From JBDIAG01 sp047974565 (GTDB taxonomy: Bacteria; Actinomycetota; Actinomycetes; Actinomycetales; CAWJMD01): 64,000 bases of DNA. The DNA is taken from assembly GCA_047974565.1 (NCBI GenBank), contig JBKECN010000077.1:19869-83868 (forward strand). The letters run 5' to 3'. Below are positions 1-7,772 of this stretch, piece by piece (positions within the stretch are counted from its first letter, which is position 1; every line of letters starts with the position of its first letter). Under the pieces are notes generated by a model that was not told the origin of the DNA, made no database searches, and worked only from the letters and a program-made list of their open reading frames with translations. The position numbers were made by a program, and so were the translations under genes.

Positions 1-456
1 CCGCCGGTTGCCGAGTCACCGGTCGCCCCGGAGGTGAACTTTGCGGTACCGCCATCGCACGACGGCGTTTCCCAAGTCCCTTATCACTTCGACGAATTCA
101 AGGTGCTGTCCACCACGCAGCATCGCGCCGAGGCCGTCGAGGCGATGCAGTTCCTGCTCAACCAGGACGAGGGTGACCTGTTCACCGCCTGGGGCCCGGT
201 GCCTGCTCGCGTCGACCTGCAGAGTCGCTATGTCGAGACGATGCAGGCCGAGTTCCCGGGGAGCAACTTCTCGGACGAGTTCCTCGACCAGTTGCTGACC
301 CACCTGTCCGTGCCTTCACCCGAGAACGGCATGTCGCTGACCGGGGCTGAGGACGCCGCGGACCAGTTCAGTGCCGACCTGCTCGGTAACCCCGACAAGG
401 ATCCCAACCAGATCATCGACGACTTCCTCGTCGCACTCGCCGCTGGGAACGAGTGA
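1..456 (+). CDS. C-terminal part of a probable extracellular solute-binding protein
   Basis: The frame is open from base 1 and stops at 454-456, so only the last 151 residues are present. The sequence is acidic and Gln/Asn-containing without membrane segments, and it ends in a helix-rich stretch (PDKDPNQIIDDFLVALA) of the kind seen at the C terminus of type 1 ABC-transporter binding proteins. That family call rests on general resemblance only. The next gene starts three bases after the stop, so the two are probably co-transcribed. Confidence 0.45.
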   Translation, partial: PPVAESPVAPEVNFAVPPSHDGVSQVPYHFDEFKVLSTTQHRAEAVEAMQFLLNQDEGDLFTAWGPVPARVDLQSRYVETMQAEFPGSNFSDEFLDQLLTHLSVPSPENGMSLTGAEDAADQFSADLLGNPDKDPNQIIDDFLVALAAGNE

Positions 457-459
457 GCC

Positions 460-3138
460 GTGAGGCCGCCGCGGGCGATCACCCCCGCCGGTGTGCGGCG
501 GTCGCTCCGCTCTGTGCGCGGACGGCTGCTGCTCGTGGTGATGCTCGCCGGGCTGATGCTCGTCGGCGTGGGTGTCGTCCAGGTCCGCTCCAGCGTGCAG
601 GTCGCCACCAGCGCAGGTCGCCTGTCCGCCCTGGCCGACGAACTCGACCGGTTGCTCATCCTGCGGGCCGCGCTCGGCGAGGAGCATATGGTCACCATCT
701 TGGGCCATCTCGGCGTGACCGCAGAGATCATCGGCACGTCGAGTCGCGATCTGCGGATCGAGCGGGTCCGGGCACGCACCGACGAGGCGATCCGCGCCAC
801 CGACGTGCTGCCCCGGGATCTGCTCACGCTGCAACTGGCCCGCAATCCAGGCGGCTTCGGCGACGAGTACGTGAATCTGCGCCTCTACCGCGACCTTTCG
901 GATCAGGTGAGCCGCAAGATCGACCAGCTGACATCGCAGATGCGCGATTCCCTCATCCTGCTCGGTGAGCCGGAAGCCGGGGAGTCCCTGGATCGGCTGG
1001 AGGCGATGAGCGAACTCGACCTGTACACCGGACAGGTGGTCATCGACCTCGTCGACCTGTGGTTCGCCGACCCCGTCGACGACAACCCCCGGTCTGCTCG
1101 CCTCGATGCCTCACTGCGAAACCTGGACGAAGCCAGCGCCGGGCTGGCCCCGCTCGCCCCCGACACTTGGGACGGGGACGTGCCACCCTGGCTGTCCGCT
1201 CCCGACTTCGACCAGGTGACCGAGGACGCGTTCCGCGGGCAACGCGTGCGCAGCGGGGCGGCGGCGACCCCGACCGTGCTGAACGGACTCGTCCAGGGGG
1301 TCGAACGGTCCAGCGAGATGACGACCTTCGTCCGGAACCAGGCCGAGTTGGATCTGGGCGTCGTAGCCCGCGTCGCGGGTACCGCACGGCAGCAGGCGCT
1401 CGCGGTCGCCATCGGCCTGCCGCTGTTCATGCTGGCACTGCTCGGGTTGGCGCTGTGGCAGGCCCGGGTCGTGGTGCGTCCACTGCGTCACCTGGGGTCG
1501 GCAGCCATGCGACTGCGCGACGGCCAGACCGACGCTCTGGGCCTGGAGAACGTGCGGGGCACACCGGAGGTGGAGGCCACCGCCGAAGCTCTGGCAGCTG
1601 CCGCCCAGTCCTTGGACGTGCTCAAACACAAGGCGGCCCTGATCGCGCGGGGCGACGTCGCAGGGGCGCAACTCCAGGAGCCGGTGCCAGGCGATCTGGG
1701 GCGTCTCTTCGACGAGGCGGTGACCACCTTCACCACGACGGTGCGAGACCGGATGGAACTGGCGCAGCAGATGGAGTTCCGGGCCCGGCACGATCACCTG
1801 ACCGATCTGTTGTCCCGGGGCGCGGTGCTGGAGTTCCTGCAGCAGGCGGTGGCCGATCGCGACACGGAACTGGCGGTGGCGCACCTCGACCTGGAGCAGT
1901 TCCGGGAGTTGAACAGCGTGTTCGGGATGCCCACGGCCGACCAGGTCCTGGTCGAGGTGGGCAAGATCCTGGACGAGATGACCCGCGCCAGCGGAGGCGC
2001 CGCCGGCCGGTTGGGTGCGGACGAGTTCCTCATCGTGCTCGCCGGAGATCAGGCCGCCTCACGGATCCATGAGCGAATGGCCTTCGTGGTCAACGAGATC
2101 GAACATCGGGCCGGGGCTGCCGACTGCATCACCTCAGTGCGGGCTCGGGTAGGTGTGGCGGTGCGCACCGGCGAGGAGGATCCGGCCGATCTGGTGCGGA
2201 TGGCCACGCATGCCTCGGACGAGGCCAGAGGTCAGGTGCACGGCGCCGTGGTGAGCTTCGACGACGCCAGCCGCGCTCGGGTGGAGGCGGACCGGGAGTT
2301 GGAGGTCGCGCTGCGCGAGGCGGTCTCCACCGGGCAGGGCCTGGCCCTGTGGTTCCAGCCGCTGGTCGACGCCAGGACCGGCCGGGCCCGCGGAGTGGAG
2401 GCATTGTGCCGGTGGGACCGTCCCGGCTACGGGCGGGTATCTCCGGACCGGTTCATCACGATCGCCGAGCGCTCCGACCTCATCGTGGAGTTGGACAACT
2501 GGGTGATGGACCAGGCGATGGCGCAGCTGGCCGCCTGGAACCAGGACCCCGAGTTGAGCACGCTGATGATGTCGATCAACATCTCCGGACGCCACGCGGC
2601 CAAGCGCTCGCTGGTGCCGACCGTGCAGAGCTGGCTACAGCGGCATGCTGTGCCACCGTCCCAAGTGATGCTGGAGCTCACGGAGACCTCCCTGGCAATC
2701 GACCTGCGCGGGGTCAGCGAACGGCTGGCGCGGCTTCGGGCTATGGGAGTACGGGTTGCCGTGGACGACTTCGGCACCGGCTACACCGGGCTCGGGCAGT
2801 TGCGGACGCTGCCGATCGACGAACTCAAGCTGGACCGGTCGCTGCTTCCGCACATCAGCACCGACCCGGAGGCGTGGCGGCTGCTCTCGCTGGTGTGCGG
2901 GCTGGGGCACCTGCTGGACGTGTCGATCGTCGCCGAGGGGGTGGAGACGCAATTCCAGGTGGGACGGCTGCAGGGGCTCGGCGTCGATCTCATGCAGGGC
3001 AACCTGTTTGCTCTGCCGATGCCTCCCAGGCAGGCGACCGGCTGGCTGCTGGAGAGTCTGCGCGAGCAGTCGCGAGCGACCCGGATCGTGGGTCTGGATT
3101 CTCCGAGCGTCACCGGCCGTCCCCGTCACCTCCCGTGA
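460..3138 (+). CDS. Membrane-bound GGDEF-EAL cyclic-di-GMP protein
   Basis: An 892-residue protein with a GTG start three bases after the upstream stop. An N-terminal membrane helix (about residues 22-42), an extracytoplasmic helical region, and a second helix (about 308-330) precede a HAMP-like linker, then a GGDEF domain and an EAL domain. The GGDEF signature reads GADEF (about residue 520), a variant of the cyclase motif. In the EAL domain the catalytic set looks complete: VEAL (about 645), the Asn of NISGRH, ELTET, DDFGTGY, the Lys of LKLDRS and the Glu of AEGVET. The protein is therefore probably a c-di-GMP phosphodiesterase whose cyclase domain may be weak or regulatory. The extracytoplasmic part would be the sensor; its ligand cannot be read from sequence. 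Confidence 0.9.
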   Translation: MRPPRAITPAGVRRSLRSVRGRLLLVVMLAGLMLVGVGVVQVRSSVQVATSAGRLSALADELDRLLILRAALGEEHMVTILGHLGVTAEIIGTSSRDLRIERVRARTDEAIRATDVLPRDLLTLQLARNPGGFGDEYVNLRLYRDLSDQVSRKIDQLTSQMRDSLILLGEPEAGESLDRLEAMSELDLYTGQVVIDLVDLWFADPVDDNPRSARLDASLRNLDEASAGLAPLAPDTWDGDVPPWLSAPDFDQVTEDAFRGQRVRSGAAATPTVLNGLVQGVERSSEMTTFVRNQAELDLGVVARVAGTARQQALAVAIGLPLFMLALLGLALWQARVVVRPLRHLGSAAMRLRDGQTDALGLENVRGTPEVEATAEALAAAAQSLDVLKHKAALIARGDVAGAQLQEPVPGDLGRLFDEAVTTFTTTVRDRMELAQQMEFRARHDHLTDLLSRGAVLEFLQQAVADRDTELAVAHLDLEQFRELNSVFGMPTADQVLVEVGKILDEMTRASGGAAGRLGADEFLIVLAGDQAASRIHERMAFVVNEIEHRAGAADCITSVRARVGVAVRTGEEDPADLVRMATHASDEARGQVHGAVVSFDDASRARVEADRELEVALREAVSTGQGLALWFQPLVDARTGRARGVEALCRWDRPGYGRVSPDRFITIAERSDLIVELDNWVMDQAMAQLAAWNQDPELSTLMMSINISGRHAAKRSLVPTVQSWLQRHAVPPSQVMLELTETSLAIDLRGVSERLARLRAMGVRVAVDDFGTGYTGLGQLRTLPIDELKLDRSLLPHISTDPEAWRLLSLVCGLGHLLDVSIVAEGVETQFQVGRLQGLGVDLMQGNLFALPMPPRQATGWLLESLREQSRATRIVGLDSPSVTGRPRHLP

Positions 3139-3216
3139 AGCCCGGGGTAGCGGGCCCGACCGGGCAGGATCGTGCCTGCCAGTGGCCACCCGGTGGGGGC
3201 TTGCCGCAGGGTCGCT

Positions 3217-4074
3217 TCAGGGGTCGCGCGGGCCCCACTCCGCCGGGTCGGGCACGGCGGGCGGCAGCGCCTTGCGCCGGGACGGGGCGCCGTGGCCCTC
3301 TCCAGGTTCCTTGGCCCCGGGCCAGGGTTTGGCGGCCCGGGCGGCAAGCTGGAAGGACTTGCGCAGCGGGGTGCCCTCGAATCCCTCCGGAAGCAGCAGC
3401 GGACGCAGACCGGCGCCCGATCCGTCGTCGAAACCGGTGAAGTCGACCCCGAACATCTCGAAGGTCTCGCGCTCGTGCCAGGCCGCACCCCCGAACAACG
3501 GGGTCAGCGAGGCCAGCCTCAGCGGCGGGTCAGCCACCCGGGTGCGGACCAGGAGCCGGCGCAGCGGTCGGCCGGGTGAACCCGCTGCGGTGACCGTGGG
3601 CAGGCAGACGAGGTGGGCGACCACGTCGACCCCGGCCGGGTCGGCGTCCCACTGGTCCACCGCGGTGAGCCAGTCCAGGTAACTCCATCCGGCATCGCGA
3701 GCGACGGCCACCGCCTCGAACCAGGTGGGGGCCGGCACGTCCACGCAGGGGGTCCCGGCGGCGTCGTCGATGGTGACCTCGACCGGCCAGGCCGGAAGGT
3801 CGCCGTATCCGGGGGGCGCGCCGGTGCCGTCACCCGGACCCGTGCCGCCATCCGGGGCCGCACCTTCGTCGGGGGCCCTGCCGCCGTCAGGGGCCGCGCT
3901 GGCGTCAGGTGCCGCGCTGGCGTCGGTGGGCGCGCTGACGTCACGTGCCGCGCTGACTTCAGGGGGCGCGCTGACGTCAGAGGGCGGGCTCGCGGACGAG
4001 GACCTCGACGGGTCGGGACGCTCGCCGGCCGCGGAGCCGGCGGACTCGTCCGGCGATCTGGGGGGTACGGTCAC
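3217..4074 (-). CDS. nuoC: NADH-quinone oxidoreductase subunit C (NuoC)
   Basis: A 285-residue protein. The C-terminal ~190 residues carry the NuoC 30-kDa family core, including the HERETFEMFGVDF signature and the GTPLRKSF end motif. NuoC is part of the peripheral arm of respiratory complex I. The GTG start overlaps the nuoB stop (GTGA), a sign of translational coupling. Residues 1 to about 85 form an unusual Ala/Asp/Ser/Pro-rich tail encoded partly by 18-bp repeats. The gene converges on the GGDEF-EAL gene, and no nuoD or later complex I gene follows. Confidence 0.93.
   Translation of the reverse strand: MTVPPRSPDESAGSAAGERPDPSRSSSASPPSDVSAPPEVSAARDVSAPTDASAAPDASAAPDGGRAPDEGAAPDGGTGPGDGTGAPPGYGDLPAWPVEVTIDDAAGTPCVDVPAPTWFEAVAVARDAGWSYLDWLTAVDQWDADPAGVDVVAHLVCLPTVTAAGSPGRPLRRLLVRTRVADPPLRLASLTPLFGGAAWHERETFEMFGVDFTGFDDGSGAGLRPLLLPEGFEGTPLRKSFQLAARAAKPWPGAKEPGEGHGAPSRRKALPPAVPDPAEWGPRDP
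3893..3982. repeat. Five tandem 18-bp units inside nuoC
   Basis: Five imperfect copies of an 18-bp unit (type gccgcgctggcgtcaggt) lie in register with the nuoC frame and encode SAxxDxSA-type hexapeptides in the N-terminal tail. The period is a multiple of three, so copy-number change would not break the frame. Confidence 0.8.
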
Positions 4075-4694
4075 CGGGTGTGCCCTCCCGGCGAGCGGGA
4101 CGTGCGGTACCGGTCGGCGAGGGTCTCGTCGGCGATCTTGTTCTGCAGCGTGACGATGCCGTGGAGCAGCGCCTCGGGCCTGGGCGGGCACCCGGGAACA
4201 TAGACGTCCACCGGAATGATCTGGTCGACACCCTTGGTGACGCAGTACGAATCCCAGTACGGCCCACCGGAGTTGGAGCAGGAGCCGAACGAGATCACGT
4301 ACTTGGGCTCGGGCATCTGGTCGTACAGTCGACGAATCGCGGGGGCCATCTTGTCGCTCACGGTGCCCGAGACCACCATCAGGTCCGCCTGCCGGGGCCC
4401 GGGCGCGAAGGGGATGACGCCGAGCCGGATGAAGTCGTGCTTGGCCATCGAGGAGGCGATGAACTCGATGGCGCAGCAGGCCAACCCGAAGTTGAAGACC
4501 CACAGGCTGTATCGGCGACCCCAGTTGAGCACGAAGCGCATCGGCTTGATCGCGGCCGGTTGCAGTCCGCCGATCCGTGGCGCCGGGTCGTCCGGGGTCG
4601 CCATCGGCTCTCCCGGGCGGAGCACGGGCATCGGCAAAGGCGTGGGGGTCGCGGCGGGCCTACCAGCCTGGTCGTTGGCGTCCTCGGTCGTCAT
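4071..4694 (-). CDS. nuoB: NADH-quinone oxidoreductase subunit B (NuoB)
   Basis: A 207-residue complex I subunit that binds the terminal iron-sulfur cluster N2. The ligands are visible: the double Cys in LACCAIEF, the Cys of SFGSCSNSGG and the Cys of VPGCPPRPEALL. The N-terminal ~45 residues before the conserved core are Pro-rich. The ATG start overlaps the nuoA stop by 4 nt, and the stop overlaps the nuoC start, so nuoA-B-C form a tight operon. Confidence 0.96.
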   Translation of the reverse strand: MTTEDANDQAGRPAATPTPLPMPVLRPGEPMATPDDPAPRIGGLQPAAIKPMRFVLNWGRRYSLWVFNFGLACCAIEFIASSMAKHDFIRLGVIPFAPGPRQADLMVVSGTVSDKMAPAIRRLYDQMPEPKYVISFGSCSNSGGPYWDSYCVTKGVDQIIPVDVYVPGCPPRPEALLHGIVTLQNKIADETLADRYRTSRSPGGHTR

Positions 4695-5086
4695 GTCCAC
4701 CTCAGCACCCCGGCCCGCCAGGCGTAGACCAGGGCGACGGCCAATACGCCGAGGAAGACCCCCATGGTCACCAGGGTGGGAAGGCCGAGCAGGGCGACGA
4801 CGGTGGCCCAGGGGAACAGGTAGACCGCGTCCACCGCGAACACCACGTACAGGTAGGCATAGAGGTAGTACCGGATGTTGAGTTGCTGCCAGCCGGCACC
4901 GACCGGGTCGACGCCGGATTCGTAGGTGAGGGATTTCGCGCGGGTGGCGTGCTGGGGTCGCAGCAGCCGGTTGGCGGTCATCCCGGCAAGCACGAGCACG
5001 ATGCCGACGGCCACGACGGTGGCCACCACGAGGTATCCCCTCGGGTCGCCGGCCGTGCCGATGAGCACGCTGGGCTGCCAGGTCAC
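4691..5086 (-). CDS. nuoA: NADH-quinone oxidoreductase subunit A (NuoA)
   Basis: A 131-residue membrane subunit with three predicted helices and the family signature YESGVDPVG followed by an acidic second helix (FAVDAVYLFPWA). It starts with GTG. It is the first gene of the nuoA-B-C operon; its promoter must lie in the ~90 bp before the divergent regulator gene at 5177. Confidence 0.95.
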   Translation of the reverse strand: MTWQPSVLIGTAGDPRGYLVVATVVAVGIVLVLAGMTANRLLRPQHATRAKSLTYESGVDPVGAGWQQLNIRYYLYAYLYVVFAVDAVYLFPWATVVALLGLPTLVTMGVFLGVLAVALVYAWRAGVLRWT

Positions 5087-5176
5087 GCTGACGAGCGTAC
5101 AAGGGTGCCTGCGCGAAGAATCATCTGTGGGCGGAATGCGTTTCCAGCCGGCCAGCCGCGACCTATGCTCGCGAGC

Positions 5177-5878
5177 ATGGGTCAGACGCCGTCTTCGAAC
5201 ACTTCGAGCGACCGCGCCCTCTACCGCACGCCGCGTCGCTGGGGGTCGCTCACTGGGCAGGGACCGACCTTCGACCCGGAACGGGCCTCCCCTTCGGCGT
5301 CCGGTTCGGGCCGGGTCACCGACTCCGACCAGATGATGGTCTCGGGTCGGACGACGGGGCCGCCACAGCGACTTCAGGCGGCGCCCGGCGCCCTGGCACT
5401 GCCCGCGCGCCGGTCAACCTCAGGCGCCCAGCTGGCAGCCGAGGGGCCGGCGATCCCCGGCATGCAAGCCGAGCCAGGCAGGCAACCGACCTCCGTCCGC
5501 CAGGCAGCACCCACCGGCCGACCGAGGCCGGACGCTCGGATGACGAACTCACCAGTGGCTACCGGGACTGGCCCGGTTTCAGTGGCCCCCGCGCGCAGCC
5601 GTGACCTTCTGTGGCGGGAGGCCGTCGGTGACGCCTTGCGCCAGAATCGGACCCGACGAGGGGAGCGGCTGGTGGACGTGGCCGGGCGTGCTGGGGTGGC
5701 CGCGCAGTACCTCTCGGAGATCGAGCGGGGGCGAAAGGACCCGTCGTCCGAGGTTCTGGAAGCACTCTCGGGCGCACTCGACCTGAGCGTGGAGCAGCTC
5801 GCGTCCCAGGCCGTACGTCGACTCGGCGCCCAGACCGGCCCGGCCGATCGACACGAGGGATTCCTGCTGGCCGCCTGA
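5177..5878 (+). CDS. XRE-family regulator, ClgR-like
   Basis: A 233-residue protein with a C-terminal helix-turn-helix (about residues 145-205: RTRRGERLVDVAGRAGVAAQ, YLSEIERGRKDPSSEVLEAL). The YLSEIERGRKDPSSE stretch is characteristic of ClgR, the actinobacterial activator of clp protease genes, and two clpP genes follow on the opposite strand. The first ~140 residues are low-complexity and not typical of ClgR, so a later start (for example the ATG near 5539) is possible. The role as regulator of the adjacent clpP pair is inferred from family and position. Confidence 0.8.
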   Translation: MGQTPSSNTSSDRALYRTPRRWGSLTGQGPTFDPERASPSASGSGRVTDSDQMMVSGRTTGPPQRLQAAPGALALPARRSTSGAQLAAEGPAIPGMQAEPGRQPTSVRQAAPTGRPRPDARMTNSPVATGTGPVSVAPARSRDLLWREAVGDALRQNRTRRGERLVDVAGRAGVAAQYLSEIERGRKDPSSEVLEALSGALDLSVEQLASQAVRRLGAQTGPADRHEGFLLAA

Positions 5879-5912
5879 CTCGATGCCAGGCTGGACGGCC
5901 ACACAGCAGTCC

Positions 5913-6312
5913 ACTGAACGGTTTTGCGTCTCACAGACACATTTCCGTACACCCGACGGCCCGGTCCCCCGCCAGGCCACCCAAACCGCGCAAACCCGTA
6001 GAGGGACAAGGGCCTGGCCGTGCGCGGCCGCGAGCACCCGGCGCCCATGTCCATGGCCATGGACAGCCCACACCCCGGTTCGGCCCCATAACCACACCCA
6101 CTGAACGCTTGTGCGTCTCACAGACTCATTTCCGTACACCCGGCAGTGCCCTCGCCCCAGCACCCGCGTAAACCGCACGAACCTCCACTCGACCAGGAGC
6201 GGACCCGGCACTGCCGCGAGCACCCGGCACCCACCCCGGTTCGGCCCCACAACCACACCCACAGAACGCTTTTGCGTCTCACAGACACATTTCCATACAC
6301 CGAACAGCACCC
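5913..6312. repeat. Three dispersed copies of a ~42-bp repeat
   Basis: Copies start at about 5913, 6101 and 6272. Each contains gcgtctcacaga followed by cacatttccgtacacc with one or two changes. Copies 2 and 3 also share about 40 bp of left flank (ccccggttcggcccca, aaccacaccca), so the full unit is about 170-190 bp. Each copy contains the small inverted repeat GTCT-cac-AGAC. The block fills the 478-bp gap between the convergent 3' ends of the ClgR-like gene and the clpP pair; no gene is supported in it. Confidence 0.85.
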
Positions 6313-6356
6313 TCGCCCCAGACCTCACACTGGCAAGCGACAACAGGGTGCCGTCC

Positions 6357-6986
6357 TCACAGCAGGTCAACCGTGCCGGCTCCGGAGCGCAGCCGGGTGA
6401 TCTGGTCGCGGCTGGACACGATGGCGTCCACCACCCCGTACTCCAGTGCGTCCTGCGCGGTGAGGATCAGGTCGCGTTCGGTGTCGGCGCGAACCTGCTC
6501 GGGGGTCTTGGCGGTGTGCCGGGCCAGGATGCCCTCGAGCATGGTGCGAACCCGTTCGACCTCGACGGCTTCGACGATGAGATCCGGGATGGCACCGCGT
6601 TGCTGGGCGGCCGGAGCCCCGATGACGACCCGGCCGTGCGGAAGGATCGCGCGACTCCCGGCGGCGCCTCCGGCCAGCAGCACCGCGGCCGTCGACACGG
6701 CTTGGCCGACGCAGGTGGTGTGCACCTCGCACCGGACGAACTGCATCGCGTCGTAGATCGCCAGCATCGAGGGGATCGATCCGCCGGGAGAATTCAGATA
6801 AAGCTGCACCGGCTCAGGGCTCTCCGACTCCAAGTGAATGAGTTGGGCGATGACGGCATTGGAGACGCCGTCATCGATGCTCGTGCCGAGATAGATGATC
6901 CGGTCGACGAGCAGCCGGCTGTACACGTCCACGGTGCGCTCCCCCGCCGGGCCGCGGGTCGTGACGTAGGGAATCGTGTAGCTCAT
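6357..6986 (-). CDS. ClpP-family protein lacking the catalytic histidine
   Basis: A 209-residue ClpP fold. The nucleophile Ser98 (GQAVSTA) and Asp172 (ERDLILTA) are in place, but the family motif around the catalytic His reads VVIGAP, with Gly123 where MIHQP has His. The subunit should therefore be proteolytically inactive on its own, like ClpR-type subunits that form mixed rings with an active ClpP. Its ATG overlaps the stop of the upstream clpP by 4 nt, which favours joint synthesis and a hetero-oligomer. No Clp ATPase gene is adjacent. Confidence 0.85.
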   Translation of the reverse strand: MSYTIPYVTTRGPAGERTVDVYSRLLVDRIIYLGTSIDDGVSNAVIAQLIHLESESPEPVQLYLNSPGGSIPSMLAIYDAMQFVRCEVHTTCVGQAVSTAAVLLAGGAAGSRAILPHGRVVIGAPAAQQRGAIPDLIVEAVEVERVRTMLEGILARHTAKTPEQVRADTERDLILTAQDALEYGVVDAIVSSRDQITRLRSGAGTVDLL

Positions 6987-7633
6987 GCTCGGCCACCCTC
7001 GACACGGGTGCGGCTCAGTCCAGATGCACCGAGTCCCACCGGATGCCTGGACGACGGCAGCACCTCGTCCAGGCTGGTGATCAGCCGGTCGACGAATCCG
7101 TACTCCACGGCCTGCGCCGCGTCGAACCATCGATCACGTCGGGAGTCCTGCTCGACCGTCGCCACGTCCTGTCCGGTGTCCTCGGCCACCAGAGCCAGCA
7201 CCGTGTCGCGGGTGGCCCGCAGGTCGTCGGCCTGGATCGCGATGTCCATGGCAGTGCCACCGATGCCGGCACTTCCCTGGTGCAGAAGCACTTTCGAATG
7301 CGCCATGGCATAGCGCTTGCCGAGGGTGCCCGAACTCAGCAGGAACTGCCCGGCGCTGTACGCCATCCCCAGGTTCACCGTGGCCACGTCGTTGGGGATC
7401 GCGCGCATGGTGTCGCGGATGGCGAGCATCCCGGGCACCGAGCCTCCCGGCGAGTTGATCAGGAGGCAGATGTCGGCGCGCGGGTCCTCGGCTGCCAGCA
7501 CGATGAGCGCAGTGCACACCCGGTTGCTGTTCCAGTCCTCCAGTGGCTCACCGAGCAGGATCGTCCGGCTGTCCAGCAGCCGGCGGTAAAGGTCGTCGTC
7601 CAGGCCTGCGCCGGGGCGGTAGGTGTCGGTCAT
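6983..7633 (-). CDS. clpP: ATP-dependent Clp protease proteolytic subunit
   Basis: A 216-residue ClpP with a complete triad: Ser93 (GMAYSAGQ), His118 (VLLHQGS) and Asp167 (SRRDRWFDA), plus the NSPGGSV oxyanion loop. ClpP forms the barrel of a protease fed by Clp ATPases. It is the upstream member of a two-gene operon with the His-less paralogue. Divergence from standard ClpP1/ClpP2 and the nearby ClgR-like gene suggest a second, specialised clpP pair; the housekeeping copies would lie elsewhere. Confidence 0.92.
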   Translation of the reverse strand: MTDTYRPGAGLDDDLYRRLLDSRTILLGEPLEDWNSNRVCTALIVLAAEDPRADICLLINSPGGSVPGMLAIRDTMRAIPNDVATVNLGMAYSAGQFLLSSGTLGKRYAMAHSKVLLHQGSAGIGGTAMDIAIQADDLRATRDTVLALVAEDTGQDVATVEQDSRRDRWFDAAQAVEYGFVDRLITSLDEVLPSSRHPVGLGASGLSRTRVEGGRA

Positions 7634-7772
7634 GGGTCCACGATGCGCCCGCTCGCAGCGGCCTCGGGGCCGGTGCTGCTGTGGGCAGTGCTGCTGTCAG
7701 CAGCGCGGGTACCCACGGTGGGATATACGCAGGAGGCGACGGCCGCCGAGCCTGCCAGCGCCCGGCCCCTGC

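Noticed and set aside
5913..6312. CRISPR array
   Set aside because: Only three repeat cores, spaced 170-190 bp with related flanks, and no cas genes; spacing and unit size do not fit.
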